The position numbers and the translations under genes are program-made. This document shows positions 11,860 through 22,737 of a stretch of DNA of 64,000 bases, in pieces. The notes below the pieces were generated by a model. It was given only the letters and a program-made list of their open reading frames with translations. It did no database searches and was not told the DNA's origin. Position 1 is the first letter of the stretch, and each line of letters opens with the position of its first letter. The stretch comes from Siphonodentalium dalli. Its lineage: Eukaryota > Mollusca > Scaphopoda > Gadilida > Siphonodentaliidae. Where the stretch lies: contig CP136062.1 of the NCBI GenBank assembly GCA_032622095.1, forward strand, positions 744,001 to 808,000, given 5' to 3'.

Positions 11860-13012
11860 TATTTCCTGACAGAAGTTGAAAAGTGTTATGCTAATGGGCT
11901 AGAGTAGCCACATATTATGGTCCCTCTCAGTTCCGTTCTGCCATTTCCTTTCAAAAACATGGTCAGAATCCCAAAATAATTTTCGGCACAATTCCTCACT
12001 GCATGAAATTAAATGTTCATTCTTCATAATGTACTTGACAACCAGAATTTAATATTTAGTTGTCAGTCGATTAACTAACATGTCTAATAATCAAGTGAGT
12101 CACACTTTTCTACCTTTTCGGAACAGCAGAGTATTATGCTCCGGATATATGTGAAAATCAACTTTTACCCAATTTAGTTACCATTTTGGAAGCCATCTTG
12201 AGTAATTTGGTCTCAAAAAACCTCAGTGTGACACATTTAAGACAGATCAAAACAATAGACTTCTTTCGTACCAAAGATAGTTACATTTTACTTTTCAAAA
12301 ATGGTTCAAGCCCGAGAAGAGATTTTTTGCCGATATTAATGTCAAGTTTGGGAGAATAAAATCGAATATTTCTGGCAATGTATTTCTTACAATAGTAACA
12401 ATTAACCAACGTTCATCAGACATGTTAGTATTCAATGCATGTAAGGCAGAATAGCCAATATCTACCATTTTCCATATTTTGGCGACCATATTGGTGGCCG
12501 TTTTGAACCAAAGTAACAACTTTTGTTCCCATGAGTTGGAATATGAGTAATATCATGGGTAATGGTATGCCTCACTTGCATTCTACAGTTCTGATCATTC
12601 CTTTTTGAAAAATGACTAGAAACCCAATTGTTATCTGTTTGTGAAATTTGATACCGCATTATGTAAAATCTAAATTTTGTGGGATCGGAAGGGGCAAGGA
12701 CGGCAATAATTGCTTTTTTCATTACCCCATTGATTATTTAATATAAAAATACAAAAATAAGGTCACAATCCTCAACCATCTCCAAACAGCATAAACTGAT
12801 CTAGAAGATATTAGTGAAAGGCATCATATTTTCCACTTGCGGTGGCCATTTTACATATATGAAATTTATTCATACCTATAGATAAGAATTACTCAATTAT
12901 CAATATAATGACATATCGCACGACTTAATGCCTCATAAACTCCCTGAGTGATTGCGAATTAAAATTTACCAGGTCAGATATTGTAATTTGGCGGGCATCT
13001 TGGATTCAATGG
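11860..13012 (-). repeat. Inner inverted-repeat arm, right
   Basis: This is the reverse-complement partner of 8748-9690. The outer tip reads GGCGGGCATCTTGGATTCAA. The extra block at about 12540-12790 has no counterpart in the left arm. Confidence 0.85.
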
Positions 13013-13589
13013 CCTCGAAATATGTGAATAATGACTACCTATATACATCCATGTGTTCATGGAATATTATAGAAAACTGCCCTGGCCTATGTTATCGTGG
13101 ACAATCACGGAAACATCGGTATTGTTCATAGTTTAAATACGTTATGCATGCGTAAGGTTACACACTGTACTTTTTCAGATATATCTTCAAAATAAATAAA
13201 AAATATACTATCGAGTCAGGTGCGCATGTAACGCTATCGACGCAGACACTTATTATATACAGTTCGAATGAACCTGAGTTTGAACAGATACATAGTGTTT
13301 TAGTATTTATTTTGAGAGAGATGTTTCCCCTACCCCCAATAAGGATTTTATCGCAAAAAATCACAGTCGTTTGTTGAAAATCGCTATAAAATGAAAACTC
13401 CCCCACCCCAGAGTGGCAAACAAGCAGAAAAATGTGTGAAATACATCCGTCAATCGGAAACACATAGTCGGCAAAAATCCGCACAGGGGGAGGGTGGCCA
13501 TATGATAGCTCACGGTCTATTATGCATTATATGAACAGCTCATATCACCCGATATATTCTGCGTGGCTGAATGATACCCAATCGGAACC
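13013..13589. other. Spacer, no gene recognised
   Basis: This stretch lies between the right inner arm and the THAP-carrying TTAA element. Short open frames are present but show no family features. Confidence 0.4.
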
Positions 13590-13761
13590 TTAAAGGAATA
13601 GGGTGCTGAAAAAACAATAATATTTTCTTTCAATATACCGATAATATATATATATAATGTCCATTGGGCGCATATAATCTAATATTCGGCCGCCATTCGT
13701 TATTTTTATAACGATAATAAAAAATTCCGAAGTTAGCCGAAGATTTTGTTGTAGACGAAGT

Positions 13762-13831
13762 CACGTGATCATCGGCCCGATCACGTGATTGTCACATGTA
13801 AACAGAAGCATAGCACGTGATCGATCACGTG
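13762..13831. promoter_or_regulatory. Four CACGTG E-boxes in two palindromes
   Basis: CACGTG occurs at 13762, 13782, 13814 and 13826. The first two lie in arms TCACGTGATC and GATCACGTGA. The last two form the perfect palindrome CACGTGATCGATCACGTG. CACGTG is the canonical E-box of bHLH-zipper factors such as USF and MYC/MAX. The arrangement is retained in the second copy (57549-57618), which points to a role in the element, perhaps as promoter or protein-binding site. Function is inference. Confidence 0.55.
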
Positions 13832-14603
13832 GTAACCCATCGACAACGCATAGATACGCTACGGCAGTATTTTAAGTTTGCATGTAGTCGATCTCGGCTT
13901 TTGAAGATTGTCGCGTTATCACACTACGAATGCAAAACTTTGCCGAAAACATCGCCGTTCTCGTAATTAAATGTCTTTATCGTGTTATTATTATTATATG
14001 TATCGCGATGTGTTGTTACTATAAAGCCATGCCCGTATATTATTCAGTTTTGCGCGCATTTATCTATATAAACACGTGCTCGTGTTTATATATTTTTTTC
14101 CGTTACCGGAATAGTCCAAGTTATATTATATATTACCTTTGCCTTGTGTCAATAAAGAGAGTTTCGTTTTAATTTATCGTAACGCGGTAAAACTAAAAAA
14201 ATCGGTTTATTGCTGTCGGATTTAATCAATTATAATCAAGTCATTCATTACCAATATGATATGATAAGTTAATTTTTCTTGGTTATGAATCATGTATATA
14301 TTAGGGCAATATGGTGTTTATATATATTTCGGAATATTGCTTCCCCTACCCCCAAATTATCTTGCCGACTGTCACTGATGAAATCACTGCGTTTATGCGT
14401 GGTTATTGGCCTATACAATTAACACTCTAGCAATGCGTCTATTGAATATGCAGGTCAGAACTCGACCTCTATGTGTCAATTACGCATAACAATAGGATTA
14501 TAAAATATATAAACGTTCGTCGTGGTTCGTTTAAACATCCAATCATATATAACACTTTTTGTAGGAGGGATAATAATCCGGTTTAATATGTAAGCACATA
14601 TAC

Positions 14604-14985
14604 AAGCGTTCTTTATTCGCAATATATCGTAATAGTGAACGCTCTTTATTGCGTCAAGGTAAAGGGACTGGACTTAGAACAGTTGTCGTCGTGATTTTTT
14701 ACTGATTACACCAATACAGGTCAATACATGTACACGAACTTTCGATATGCATGCTTAATATATCCTTCCAAGTCATAGCAATTTCCGCTTTATTAAACTC
14801 TTTTTATTCGTACCATATTAGGAAAACTCTTAACATGGAACGCTCTTTATTGAGCCATGGTGAAGGAAATGGGGAATCGACTTAGAATAGTTGTTATCGT
14901 GAATTATTCAACATACTCTCCACTTTAACTGCAATTGTATGTATTCGTAACCATGACTGACTTGTCATATTAAACGCTCTTTATT
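14604..14985 (-). repeat. Interspersed 12-mer AACGCTCTTTATT, copy 1
   Basis: The motif occurs at 14638-14650, 14839-14851 and 14973-14985, with a one-base variant at 14604-14617 and a reverse-oriented relative at 14151-14165. Read on the minus strand it is AATAAAGAGCGTT and so contains an AATAAA polyadenylation-like hexamer. The surrounding sequence is not tandemly repeated, which makes the motif stand out. It could be a binding site for the element's own THAP protein or a 3'-end signal; both are inference. Confidence 0.6.
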
Positions 14986-14993
14986 TGGTATAC

Positions 14994-15187
14994 GTAATCG
15001 GTTTCTGATTTTGTGCAACGGGTTTCCCACAGAAATCCCGCCAAATGGCACGTAAACGAACATCGTTTGGAAATGAATACAGCATTATACCTAACTGAGA
15101 GTCACTAGACCGGTCACAGCCGAAAACACTGCATTTATATGGCATTGTTACGAATGAATGATTGTAAATACGGGACACTCGGGGCAT
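14994..15187 (-). CDS. THAP zinc-finger N-terminal exon (element-encoded)
   Basis: The minus-strand frame contains MPYKCSVFGCDRSSDSQLG and then YSFPND and IWRDFC. This matches the start of a THAP domain: Met-Pro, a CX4C pair, the FP motif and the invariant Trp. THAP domains are C2CH zinc fingers that bind DNA and occur in P-element transposases and in host transcription factors. The natural start is probably the second Met (codon at 15145), since THAP proteins usually begin just before the first Cys; 15187 is an upstream in-frame ATG. The last Cys and His of the C2CH set are absent here. They would have to come from another exon; a GT at 14993-14992 on the minus strand could be the donor. A stop follows soon if it is unspliced. 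Confidence 0.6.
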
Positions 15188-15769
15188 ATATACGGAAAAT
15201 TAAAACAACATCGTGAACACGCGCCCGAATAGAGTTCACATGCCTGCTCGTGTTTTATAAGCTTTATTTTTGACACGAAAGAGTTACCTACCCCGCTCAA
15301 TCGGCCTTCTATAGTTTTTTTTGGTCAAAACAATAACTTTTCAAACAGCGTTTAAGACAAATCTCAAGTGAATATAACTCACCGCGCGATGAAAATTAAC
15401 CATGTGTACACAATGCTATTGATATGCCCCGCAGTAATTCCATCACGTTCGCGCGCTGATGTCTATTGCGGATTTTCCATCGTCATATAGGTAGACACAA
15501 TTAACTCCGACTCTGATTCCGTGTTTTTAATTAGTTTACCTCGCTTGACGTCATGCGAGGTTTTGCGACGGAGATAGCCGACAACCGGTGGCGGTATTAT
15601 TTATTTATTTCTCGGCTTATTTATTACGCGATTTTTATGGGACTTGGATTATTGTGATCACAATAGGGGTGGCTTTCCGATATAGTTTTGTTGTTTCATG
15701 AGCATTGTAATCCTTTAAGCGTTCTAACTGTTGTATTATCTAAACCTGACCCCCCTCCTAAGACTGGAA

Positions 15770-15955
15770 AATTTGCAATTGAAATTTTGACCAATTAAAC
15801 AAAAATTCCCCAGTAATAACTGGTTGTAAAATCAAACAATGAGAACAATTTCAACATGTATGTGGTGTACAATTTCCAACTGATGTTGTGTCAGGCATGA
15901 CACTTCCAAGTGTCAAAATTTGTTTACCCCCCTGTCGCCACGTCCCTGTATCCAA
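15770..15955 (+). repeat. Dispersed repeat family A, copy 1
   Basis: This resembles 29405-29530 and 43860-44055 in the same orientation. Shared phrases are AAAATCAAAC, GAGAACAATTTC, GTGTGAAATTTCCAA-like sequence and GCCACGTCCCTGTA. It is diverged and non-coding. Confidence 0.6.
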
Positions 15956-16246
15956 GGTATAGTTAGGATACGTTGGTATTCAATATTGACATAGTTATTA
16001 ATACATAGGCAGGGCACATTCGCCATAATCACCTTCGCAAACAGCCCAAATCGATTTCTCTCCTTTTCAAACAAATATACCCGTCTTACCCACTTGTTTA
16101 CTCTCTACTGCAGTTTCACATGTCTCGTCCAAACATTAACCCGCTTCTTCCCTTCGCGTTCAACATCTGTATTATCCACCTATTCATTATCTACTTCAGT
16201 TTTACAACACTTCTCGTCCACGCCATCAACCAGCTTCTTCACTTTG
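15956..16246. other. Spacer carrying the donor of a templated insertion
   Basis: No gene is recognised. Positions 16135-16181 recur as an inverted 47-bp copy at 16701-16747 inside the right outer arm. ACTCTCTACTG sub-repeats link this stretch to the outer arm. Confidence 0.5.
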
Positions 16247-17047
16247 TGTATCAGGTGTGTTTGCAGTTATGTCAGAGGGCAGCGGTGCACACTATATATA
16301 GTCTCCACAAATATTATTTATGTTGAGTGCTTCATTTCAGCCATATATGTTCTTTCTGTTTTCTTAGAATAATACATATTAAATATCCAATGCATGCTCA
16401 CTCTCTACTGTGGTCTCAAGACATGTATATAGCTCTAACACTCTCGATTTACATGATACACCATACCAATTTCCTCAACAACTGTCCTACCCGCACACAC
16501 ACTCTCTACTGCGCCAGTCTCCGGACATGACTCGTCAATACTCTTCATATCCATCCTGATACCACTTTCATTAACAACTGTCTCACTCACCTGTTCAATC
16601 TCTAGTGACAACTAATCGTAGTATTTTGTATAACGGTTATTTGTGCATGTAAATGTACCATTATCATGTTAACTTCGATATTTCTAAATCTTCTTAGACT
16701 AGGTGGATAATACAGATGTTGAACGCGAAGGGAAGAACCGGGTTAATGTGACAACTAATCGTAGTATTTTGTATAACGGTTATTTGTGCATGTAAATGTA
16801 CCATTATCATGTTAACTTCGATATTTCTAAATCATTTTAGACTCCTCTACTAAATCTGAAATAACTGGACACAATAAACAAATGCTCAACGAACGATTTC
16901 TAGCTATTATTACAATAGTATAATCCATGTAACACATTGCTGTCTATCGTGTTACTCGCAGTGTATTTTGTGTAGCGAATGCGCCATTTGATGCTTCTCA
17001 TATATGTAGAAGATGTATGGTATATTATCATATATTTGTGTTCGTAT
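16247..17047 (-). repeat. Outer inverted-repeat arm, right
   Basis: This is the reverse-complement partner of 7185-7835. It is about 140 bases longer because it contains a 96-bp direct duplication (16605-16700 and 16748-16843) separated by a 47-bp filler. Confidence 0.85.
16605..16843. repeat. 96-bp direct duplication around a 47-bp inverted filler
   Basis: Copies 16605-16700 and 16748-16843 begin GTGACAACTAATCGTAG and end TTAGACT, with only a few differences. The 47-bp filler 16701-16747 is the reverse complement of 16135-16181 with one mismatch. This pattern fits templated repair of a staggered break. Confidence 0.8.
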
Positions 17048-18624
17048 CACAATAAGAGCACGAAGTTGACAAAGGGACTTAAATCGATTTTATTCAAAAC
17101 TAAGTGCGTTGTAGATAGCTATATCCTGTAACAATAGAAGTATTTCCCGTAACAAGATTTCAAATGATACAAGATCCCAGCAAATGGTGTGTCAAAAAAA
17201 TATAACTTCTGCACTCAAAATCAATATTAATGAAACACCAAACAGTTTGCATGTAATTCCACTTAAAATTCAGCCGCCTAAATTTCAAATAGTCTAATTT
17301 CAATGCGCTGTTTTTATTTCGAGTAACAACTGGTCATTCCTGTAATGGTTTTCTTCGTAACAGTGGGAGACCGTTACGAGATATGTACTGGCTATCAAAA
17401 ACAAACTATTTCAATGATCATCTCTCATAAAGTAGCAATCAATATGATTCAGAAACTCAGTAATGAATTAGAGATACTGAGGTCCCTGATTTTATCGAAT
17501 AAATTGACGTGTTTGAACTATACGGTTCCGGGTGCACCTACCGGATACGAACTTTTTTGCGACTGTTTCTGTGAATGCAAATATGCGCAAACTTTTGAAC
17601 ATGTCATGTGTTCTCACTTTTATAATGCAAGTGATGTAATTTAGTCTTGACAGGGAGGGCCTATTATGTCACTTACATGTACAGGAGAGACTTTGATTTG
17701 AGGGACAAGATGTAACGAACACAAAATATGTGGAAATCTCGGAAAGTTTGGCCTGCGGTTCATTATAATTTAGAGTAATGACCATTATTCCATTATGCAT
17801 GACACTTTTCATAATTATTGTGAACAATGTCTATAGACGGATGAGAAATTCAGCTATAAAGGTGGCAGGTATGGGGTGAACATACCGATACACGACAGGT
17901 ATACGGTGTATATTATATAGAACTCATTGTGGGTCATATATAAAATCATAATTTGTCAGCATATATCTTGTCTGGAAGACGCCAGTGCCAAAGGGCAAGA
18001 ATATGGGCCAAAATTGCTCTCTCAAATGGGACATTAAAATAACAGAACGATTAACTAATTGTGTATTGCTCGTCAAAAGCTGAAAATAGGCAAATTTTTC
18101 GGTAGGGTACCTTCACAAATAGTTTTACCATACACAGCTGTCACTAATTCCGGCAACGCCAAGAATAATTTATTTACCTTCCAGAAAACGTTGGCGGCTA
18201 CAACTTGTTCTAACGAGGGGTAGGGGTATTCGACCACTTTTCGCGTTTGGCCGCTCCACTATAAAATATACAAATATGTTGTATGTTTCCCGTGCAACAG
18301 CCGAGCATTGTCATAACAGTTAGTGTCAATGTCCACTCTTTGGTAGGTTGCTCACCCAACCTCTTCGGTCCCATGTACCAAACAACAAACGAAAGGTTAA
18401 CCTGCCGTTACCCGAGTATTCTGACATGTTAACATGACAAAATGACCAGGTTACATGGACATGTTACCTCTTAATGAACCCAGTGATTTGTTGATGTTTT
18501 GAAAGTCGACTCTTCCCGTTCAATTGATGTTCATTCAAGCGTGCAGTCACTCAGCATATCATTAGTCATACTTTATGTTGGTAACATAGAAGAACTTATC
18601 TTCCCAGTTTCATGGAATTACGAC
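17048..18624. other. No recognised gene
   Basis: A 99-codon open frame at 17345-17644 (+) has no family features that I recognise, although its C-terminal half is cysteine-rich (CDCFCECKYAQ). I see no splice context or motif that would make it convincing. Confidence 0.35.
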
Positions 18625-19250
18625 TACCAACCACTTGTCACTGTAAGCACATTTCACGACTAAAAAGCATTTTGAAACATTTTCTCAGAGAAAATATTTT
18701 GCCTGTTTTGGTAAATTAATGGGCCCAAAATATTGAGTTGCCCGTCACCAGTTGCCACTGTAACCACATTTCACGGCTACAATAATTTTTTTAAACACAT
18801 TTTCGATAATTTATCGATCACTTTCGGTACAATAATGTCCCGAAAATATTTAGTTGCTCGTTTGCTTCCACTGTAACAGCGTTTCGCGCATACAAATATT
18901 TTGATAATAGATAATATTTTGCATGTTTCGGTGATTTAATTTCCCGAAAAAATCAAAAATAAGTTGCTCGTTTCTTGCCACTATAATAACGTGTCACGGC
19001 TACACAGCATTTTTGAAATATGTTTTCTCAGAGAGAGATACTAGGTTGCCTGTTTCGGTAAATTAATGTTCCGAAAATATCGAGTTGCTCGTTTGTTACC
19101 ACTGTAATAACTTTTAGCGGCCACACATCATTTTGGGAATGTTTTCTCAAAGATAACATGTTGCCTCTTTCGGTAAATTAATCTCCAGATAAAATAGAGT
19201 TTCTTGAAAACATATTCTGTCTGTTATGGTAATTAATATCCCAAAAAATC
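18625..19250 (+). repeat. Tandem array, about 115-bp units
   Basis: Five to six diverged units each start near GTTGCTCGTTTGT, pass through CCACTGTAATAAC, a CACGGCTACA-like phrase and TTTTCTCAGAGA, and end in TTTCGGTAAATTAATGTCCC. Unit starts are near 18625, 18737, 18852, 18962, 19084 and 19199. No coding potential is evident. Confidence 0.8.
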
Positions 19251-20851
19251 GACAAAATGACGACACTAAAGAAGTTTTCTTTCCAGGTGTTGTTGTAACA
19301 TCATAAGTATGCTTGTATCATTTTGCAGGCAAAGAAAACTGCATACATTATTTTGACCGCGTTTATTGCCATATCGATTTTACTTGCCGTAATCTATCAA
19401 TGTGTCTCATCGCATGAAACAGCCACGTGGCAAAACGTGTCACTTTGAATACATGTTTGATCCGTCTGGAGTTCTGTTTAAAGTTCGATTTAGACATCGC
19501 TGGTCAACTTGAATCTAGGAAGACAGGTTAAACTTAACTTCAGACAATCGTGATTATGAAAAAAAAAAAACATCCGACACAAGTGATGGTTAAACATAAA
19601 ATTTAAAAGTGAAATTTGAATTTGGCTTGGAGAGCGCGCTGGTTAAATTTGGCTACTGGCAGACTATACTATAGGTCCTATAGTTGAACAAGGATTTAGA
19701 CAGAGTTCCGGTAAAATTGGTGTTTAAACATAGGTGTGGTTAAGCAGGCATCGGACAAATTGATGATTATTCTTGTAGTTACACAAAGGGATAGCTCAGC
19801 TTTAGGATAAGCGGTATGGTAGTTCAATGTAGCTTCAAACTTGACGTTTTATCTGCATACAGTTAAGCGATTTTCTGGAAGTGTTGTCGCAAACTGTACT
19901 GAACCCCATCCACACTACATGGGCGCCCTGTCGCCTTCAGCCTCTAAAGATACCGCTGTTATACAATGTATACATGTGCGCTCTAATTATCCGTCTTTCC
20001 AAAGCCTGATATATTGTTACATTGCTATAGTTTTGTGTTTATACATATTCTGTTAGGAGTGGATGAACATGTACGTTTTAGACCTGTCATCCAATCCCTT
20101 GTACATTTTTTCAGTTAAAATATGGTTGATGGGACTCGATCAGTGCTGCTTCAGTTATCAGAATCTAATAACTGCCCAAAAATGATGCTAACCACAGTCA
20201 ACTATAGTATAAAATTGCCCGAAACCTTGAAATTATCGGTGGCGAAAAATAATACATTTCAAGCATCGTTATCTGAATACTATGAGATTTGATGGGTGAG
20301 TTCCTCAACTCGAATAAAAGATGTTTTACCCCCGAAGCCTGCGAAGCCAAGGAAATAGTCATTTGCGAGCATTAATTCTGATTATATGCACCTTTGAGCT
20401 AACTGTGTTCGTCCCTTCTTCTTCCTCCAATCAGACTTGAGCCAATCAAACGTGTCGCAATCTGGGTCTGTATAACGCTGACGTAAAACATTGAAATGCT
20501 GGGATTCCGTCATTTTGTTCGAGACTATATACCGAAGGCGTGACTGTCTCAGATTGGGACATGTAAATAATCGCAGAATAGAAATACGTCGTTGTGAATT
20601 ACGTGCACCACACATTGAATATTATGCAGAGGCAGAAACGTTTAACATATATCGAGGGGCGGCATACAGTGATGGAGGAGTGGAGAGAAACCTCCCCATG
20701 TAATAACTCCGACATGCAAAGGGTTCAGTCCATACTACTCTATTTACTGACACCATCGAAGGCGTAACTGCATGTTCTAGATTGGCATATAATCACATAA
20801 CGAACTCAAACTAATGCTGTTTTGAATTACGATCCAGCCTTTTTTTTGTAG
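19251..20851. other. No recognised gene; possible intron upstream of the GCNT exon
   Basis: There are short open frames without features and a 12-base A-run at 19559-19570. No upstream GCNT exon was recognised, so any intron would extend beyond this stretch. The last 30 bases form a pyrimidine-rich tract before the exon. Confidence 0.35.
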
Positions 20852-21081
20852 AGATGCAAATATGGACAGATGGAATAAGACGGGCAATCCTCCGCATGGC
20901 ATAACCCCAGTAAAGGGTGCCGTTCACATCGTCGCCAGAAGAGGATATGTCAATTACATTTTACACAACAAAACGGCGCTAGATCTCCTAGAATGGGTGA
21001 AAAATACACATATTCCTGATGAAATATATTTCTCTACGCTGAACCACAACCCACACCTCGAAGTTCCAGGATCTTACAAAG
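20852..21081 (+). CDS. Core-2/I-branching beta-1,6-GlcNAc transferase exon (GCNT-like)
   Basis: The exon encodes DANMDRWNKTGNPPHGITPV, then KGAVHIVARRGYVNYIL, LLEWVKNTH, IPDE and STLNHNPHLEVPGSYKG. This matches the catalytic region of glycosyltransferase family 14 (GCNT1/3/4), type II Golgi membrane enzymes that add beta-1,6-linked GlcNAc branches to mucin-type O-glycans. The PDE-x-x-x-x-TL block is diagnostic and includes the catalytic Glu. The exon has no stop. It is preceded by a pyrimidine-rich acceptor (CCTTTTTTTTGTAG) ending at 20851 and followed by a GTGGGT donor at 21082. Flanking exons, with the N-terminal anchor and the C-terminal FGVGD-type block, were not found. The gene either has long introns reaching outside the window or is a stranded exon. 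Confidence 0.85.
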
Positions 21082-22073
21082 GTGGGTATGAAGTAGTGAA
21101 GGCATGGTTTATTCGATATATATTGAAGACTAATCACATCACTATATGTTAAGTTGTTAACGCTACAAGGCGGTTTGCGCTTCAAAATACGCACATTCAT
21201 ATTCGGTTTTGAATTTTCTACGAACATTTCTACGAGCAGTATATGTCACTGAAAAACGCGCTGCAATCATAAAAAAATACATCTTTGAACACGATGTTTG
21301 GGTTCCAAAAAAAAACTAAAACAGCCATTTGCACGGCATGGCACAGAAAATATGGTAGATATAAAGATCCTTTGTTTGACTTATGTGCGAACATTTGAAA
21401 ACAGCTGGAAAATAGCAGTCACCACTGTTCACCATGGCAATTAATTTTTCAGCGCATTTGAAGCCGGTATATCAATATTTCGTGTATGTGTAAACCTATT
21501 TATACCTCTTTCCAAATTACGTAACAAAATTTGGAAGTTCAAATGAGTTATTTCCGTTTGTCGGGTTTGTGAAATGAGGCATGATTCCATTAACTGGATA
21601 TATCATTGTCTATATATTTACATACTAAATACAAAAAATTGCTTCGGCTTTTCCGATATCATTACGACAGCCACACCCCTTTAGTCAATATGGTCCCGAA
21701 CAAATAGCTGTATACATTGAATGCTATTTTAGGCAATGAATGCATACTCGCATTTGATTTCGCGCAGTACTATTTATCGCGCACCAATGTGTGTGCGAAT
21801 TTAAACGAAGAAGAAATCAGCTACGTTATTGAATTGTATGTACATACATTACAGATGCATGGTTGGACTGAATATAGAGAATTTGATTGACATGCGGGCT
21901 TTCATTCTATTGCAAAACAATTGTTCATATGTAAATCATGGTAATATATGTTCGATCTTGCGATACTTGTATGAAATACAAATATATATTCCTGTACGAA
22001 GGAATACGAAAACATATGTCCATTTCCACCAGCATGGAGTAACCACGTTGTCATGCAGTCTGAGTTAATTATT
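21082..22073. other. No recognised gene; possible GCNT intron
   Basis: AT-rich sequence. I looked for a following GCNT exon with the FGVGDL-like block and did not find one on the plus strand. Confidence 0.35.
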
Positions 22074-22375
22074 AGTACAGGCGAATTAGGGTTGAACCCG
22101 GAACTAACTACAACACAAATGCCAAAGGTGCCATCATACATAGTAAGTCAATGTGTGCGACATACACACATTTTAGATAACAATATTTGGGACAAGTAGC
22201 AAAATTTCCTTTTCCATGGCAACGAGGGGTGATTTTCACTGACTGTGAAAACTAGGTGTTAAATTGCGTGTGTGGCGAGAACCGTTTCAATTATTACAAA
22301 TATTATGTTGGTTTATATGAACACCCATTGTTTCACCTCTTGGGAAGGTCAAGGTCACATGCAAAGGTCAAGGTG
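22074..22375 (+). repeat. Dispersed repeat family B, copy 1 (inverted partner at 30113)
   Basis: The segment runs from GTACAGGCGAATTAGGGTTG to GGGAAGGTCAAGGTCACATG. It matches the reverse complement of 30113-30437, including CATGGCAACGAGGGGTGATTTT and GCGTGTGTGGCGAGAAC. The copies are diverged, and no terminal structure is evident. Confidence 0.8.
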
Positions 22376-22737
22376 ATTGCAAACAAATGTGTTCTTTTTC
22401 CGATTCTATCATATAACTCCGACCCACTGGATTGTCAACCCAGCTATTTGAAGTACTCGCAGCTAAATGTTTATAGTCAGCCGCCTACGTGGTTGTTTGC
22501 ATGTACTTCCTTAACGTTCATTTCATTGATTTCCATAACTATTTGTATTTCAGAGTGATTATATTTGACCATCTAACCACGCATCTTCTCAAAAAAAATT
22601 TGATGCAGTTCCAATTTGCTCGATGTTAATTTTCGTCGTGGTGGTCATTAATATATACAAAGGTAACTAAGGAACAATTAAGAACTGAAACAGTCACCAG
22701 ATACAAGTCTTTTACGAAATATTTTGAATTCACGAAG
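22376..22737. other. No recognised gene
   Basis: AT-rich sequence between repeat family B and the hAT remnant. Confidence 0.3.

Larger units (their letters stand above)
13594..15714 (-). mobile_element. 2.1-kb TTAA-flanked element with THAP exon, copy 1
   Basis: The segment is flanked by TTAA on both sides (13590-13593 and 15715-15718) and is repeated at 57380-59556, where it is again flanked by TTAA. Homology stops exactly at these sites. Imperfect terminal inverted repeats are visible: AGGAATAGGGTGCTGA at the left against AGGATTACAATGCTCA at the right end read inward. TTAA duplication is the hallmark of piggyBac-type insertion, so I call it a non-autonomous piggyBac-like element. No DDD transposase is seen. 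The only protein domain is a THAP zinc-finger exon on the minus strand. The element also carries paired CACGTG palindromes and a repeated 12-mer. Confidence 0.7.
7185..17047. mobile_element. Nested long-inverted-repeat (fold-back-like) structure
   Basis: The outer arms 7185-7835 and 16247-17047 are reverse complements of each other. Within them a second independent pair of arms (8748-9690 and 11860-13012) flanks a 2-kb minisatellite. No transposase is visible. Drosophila FB and Galileo elements are known precedents with long, repeat-rich inverted arms, so a fold-back transposon is the closest match. Nested or successive rearrangements of ordinary repeats could give the same picture. No convincing target-site duplication was found at the outer ends. 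Confidence 0.55.

Noticed and set aside
13930-14172. Hydrophobic plus-strand frame conserved in both THAP-element copies (also 57804-58019)
   Set aside because: Conservation is explained by duplication of the DNA element; the frame is disrupted by indels between copies, and no domain is recognisable beyond generic hydrophobicity.
17345-17644. 99-codon frame with a cysteine-rich tail
   Set aside because: No recognised family, no splice signals in place and no second copy to support it; kept only as a note.
19784-19840. tRNA-like start GGGATAGCTCAGC followed by GTAGTTCAATG
   Set aside because: The A-box and B-box-like pieces are too close together, and no acceptor stem or anticodon arm can be folded.
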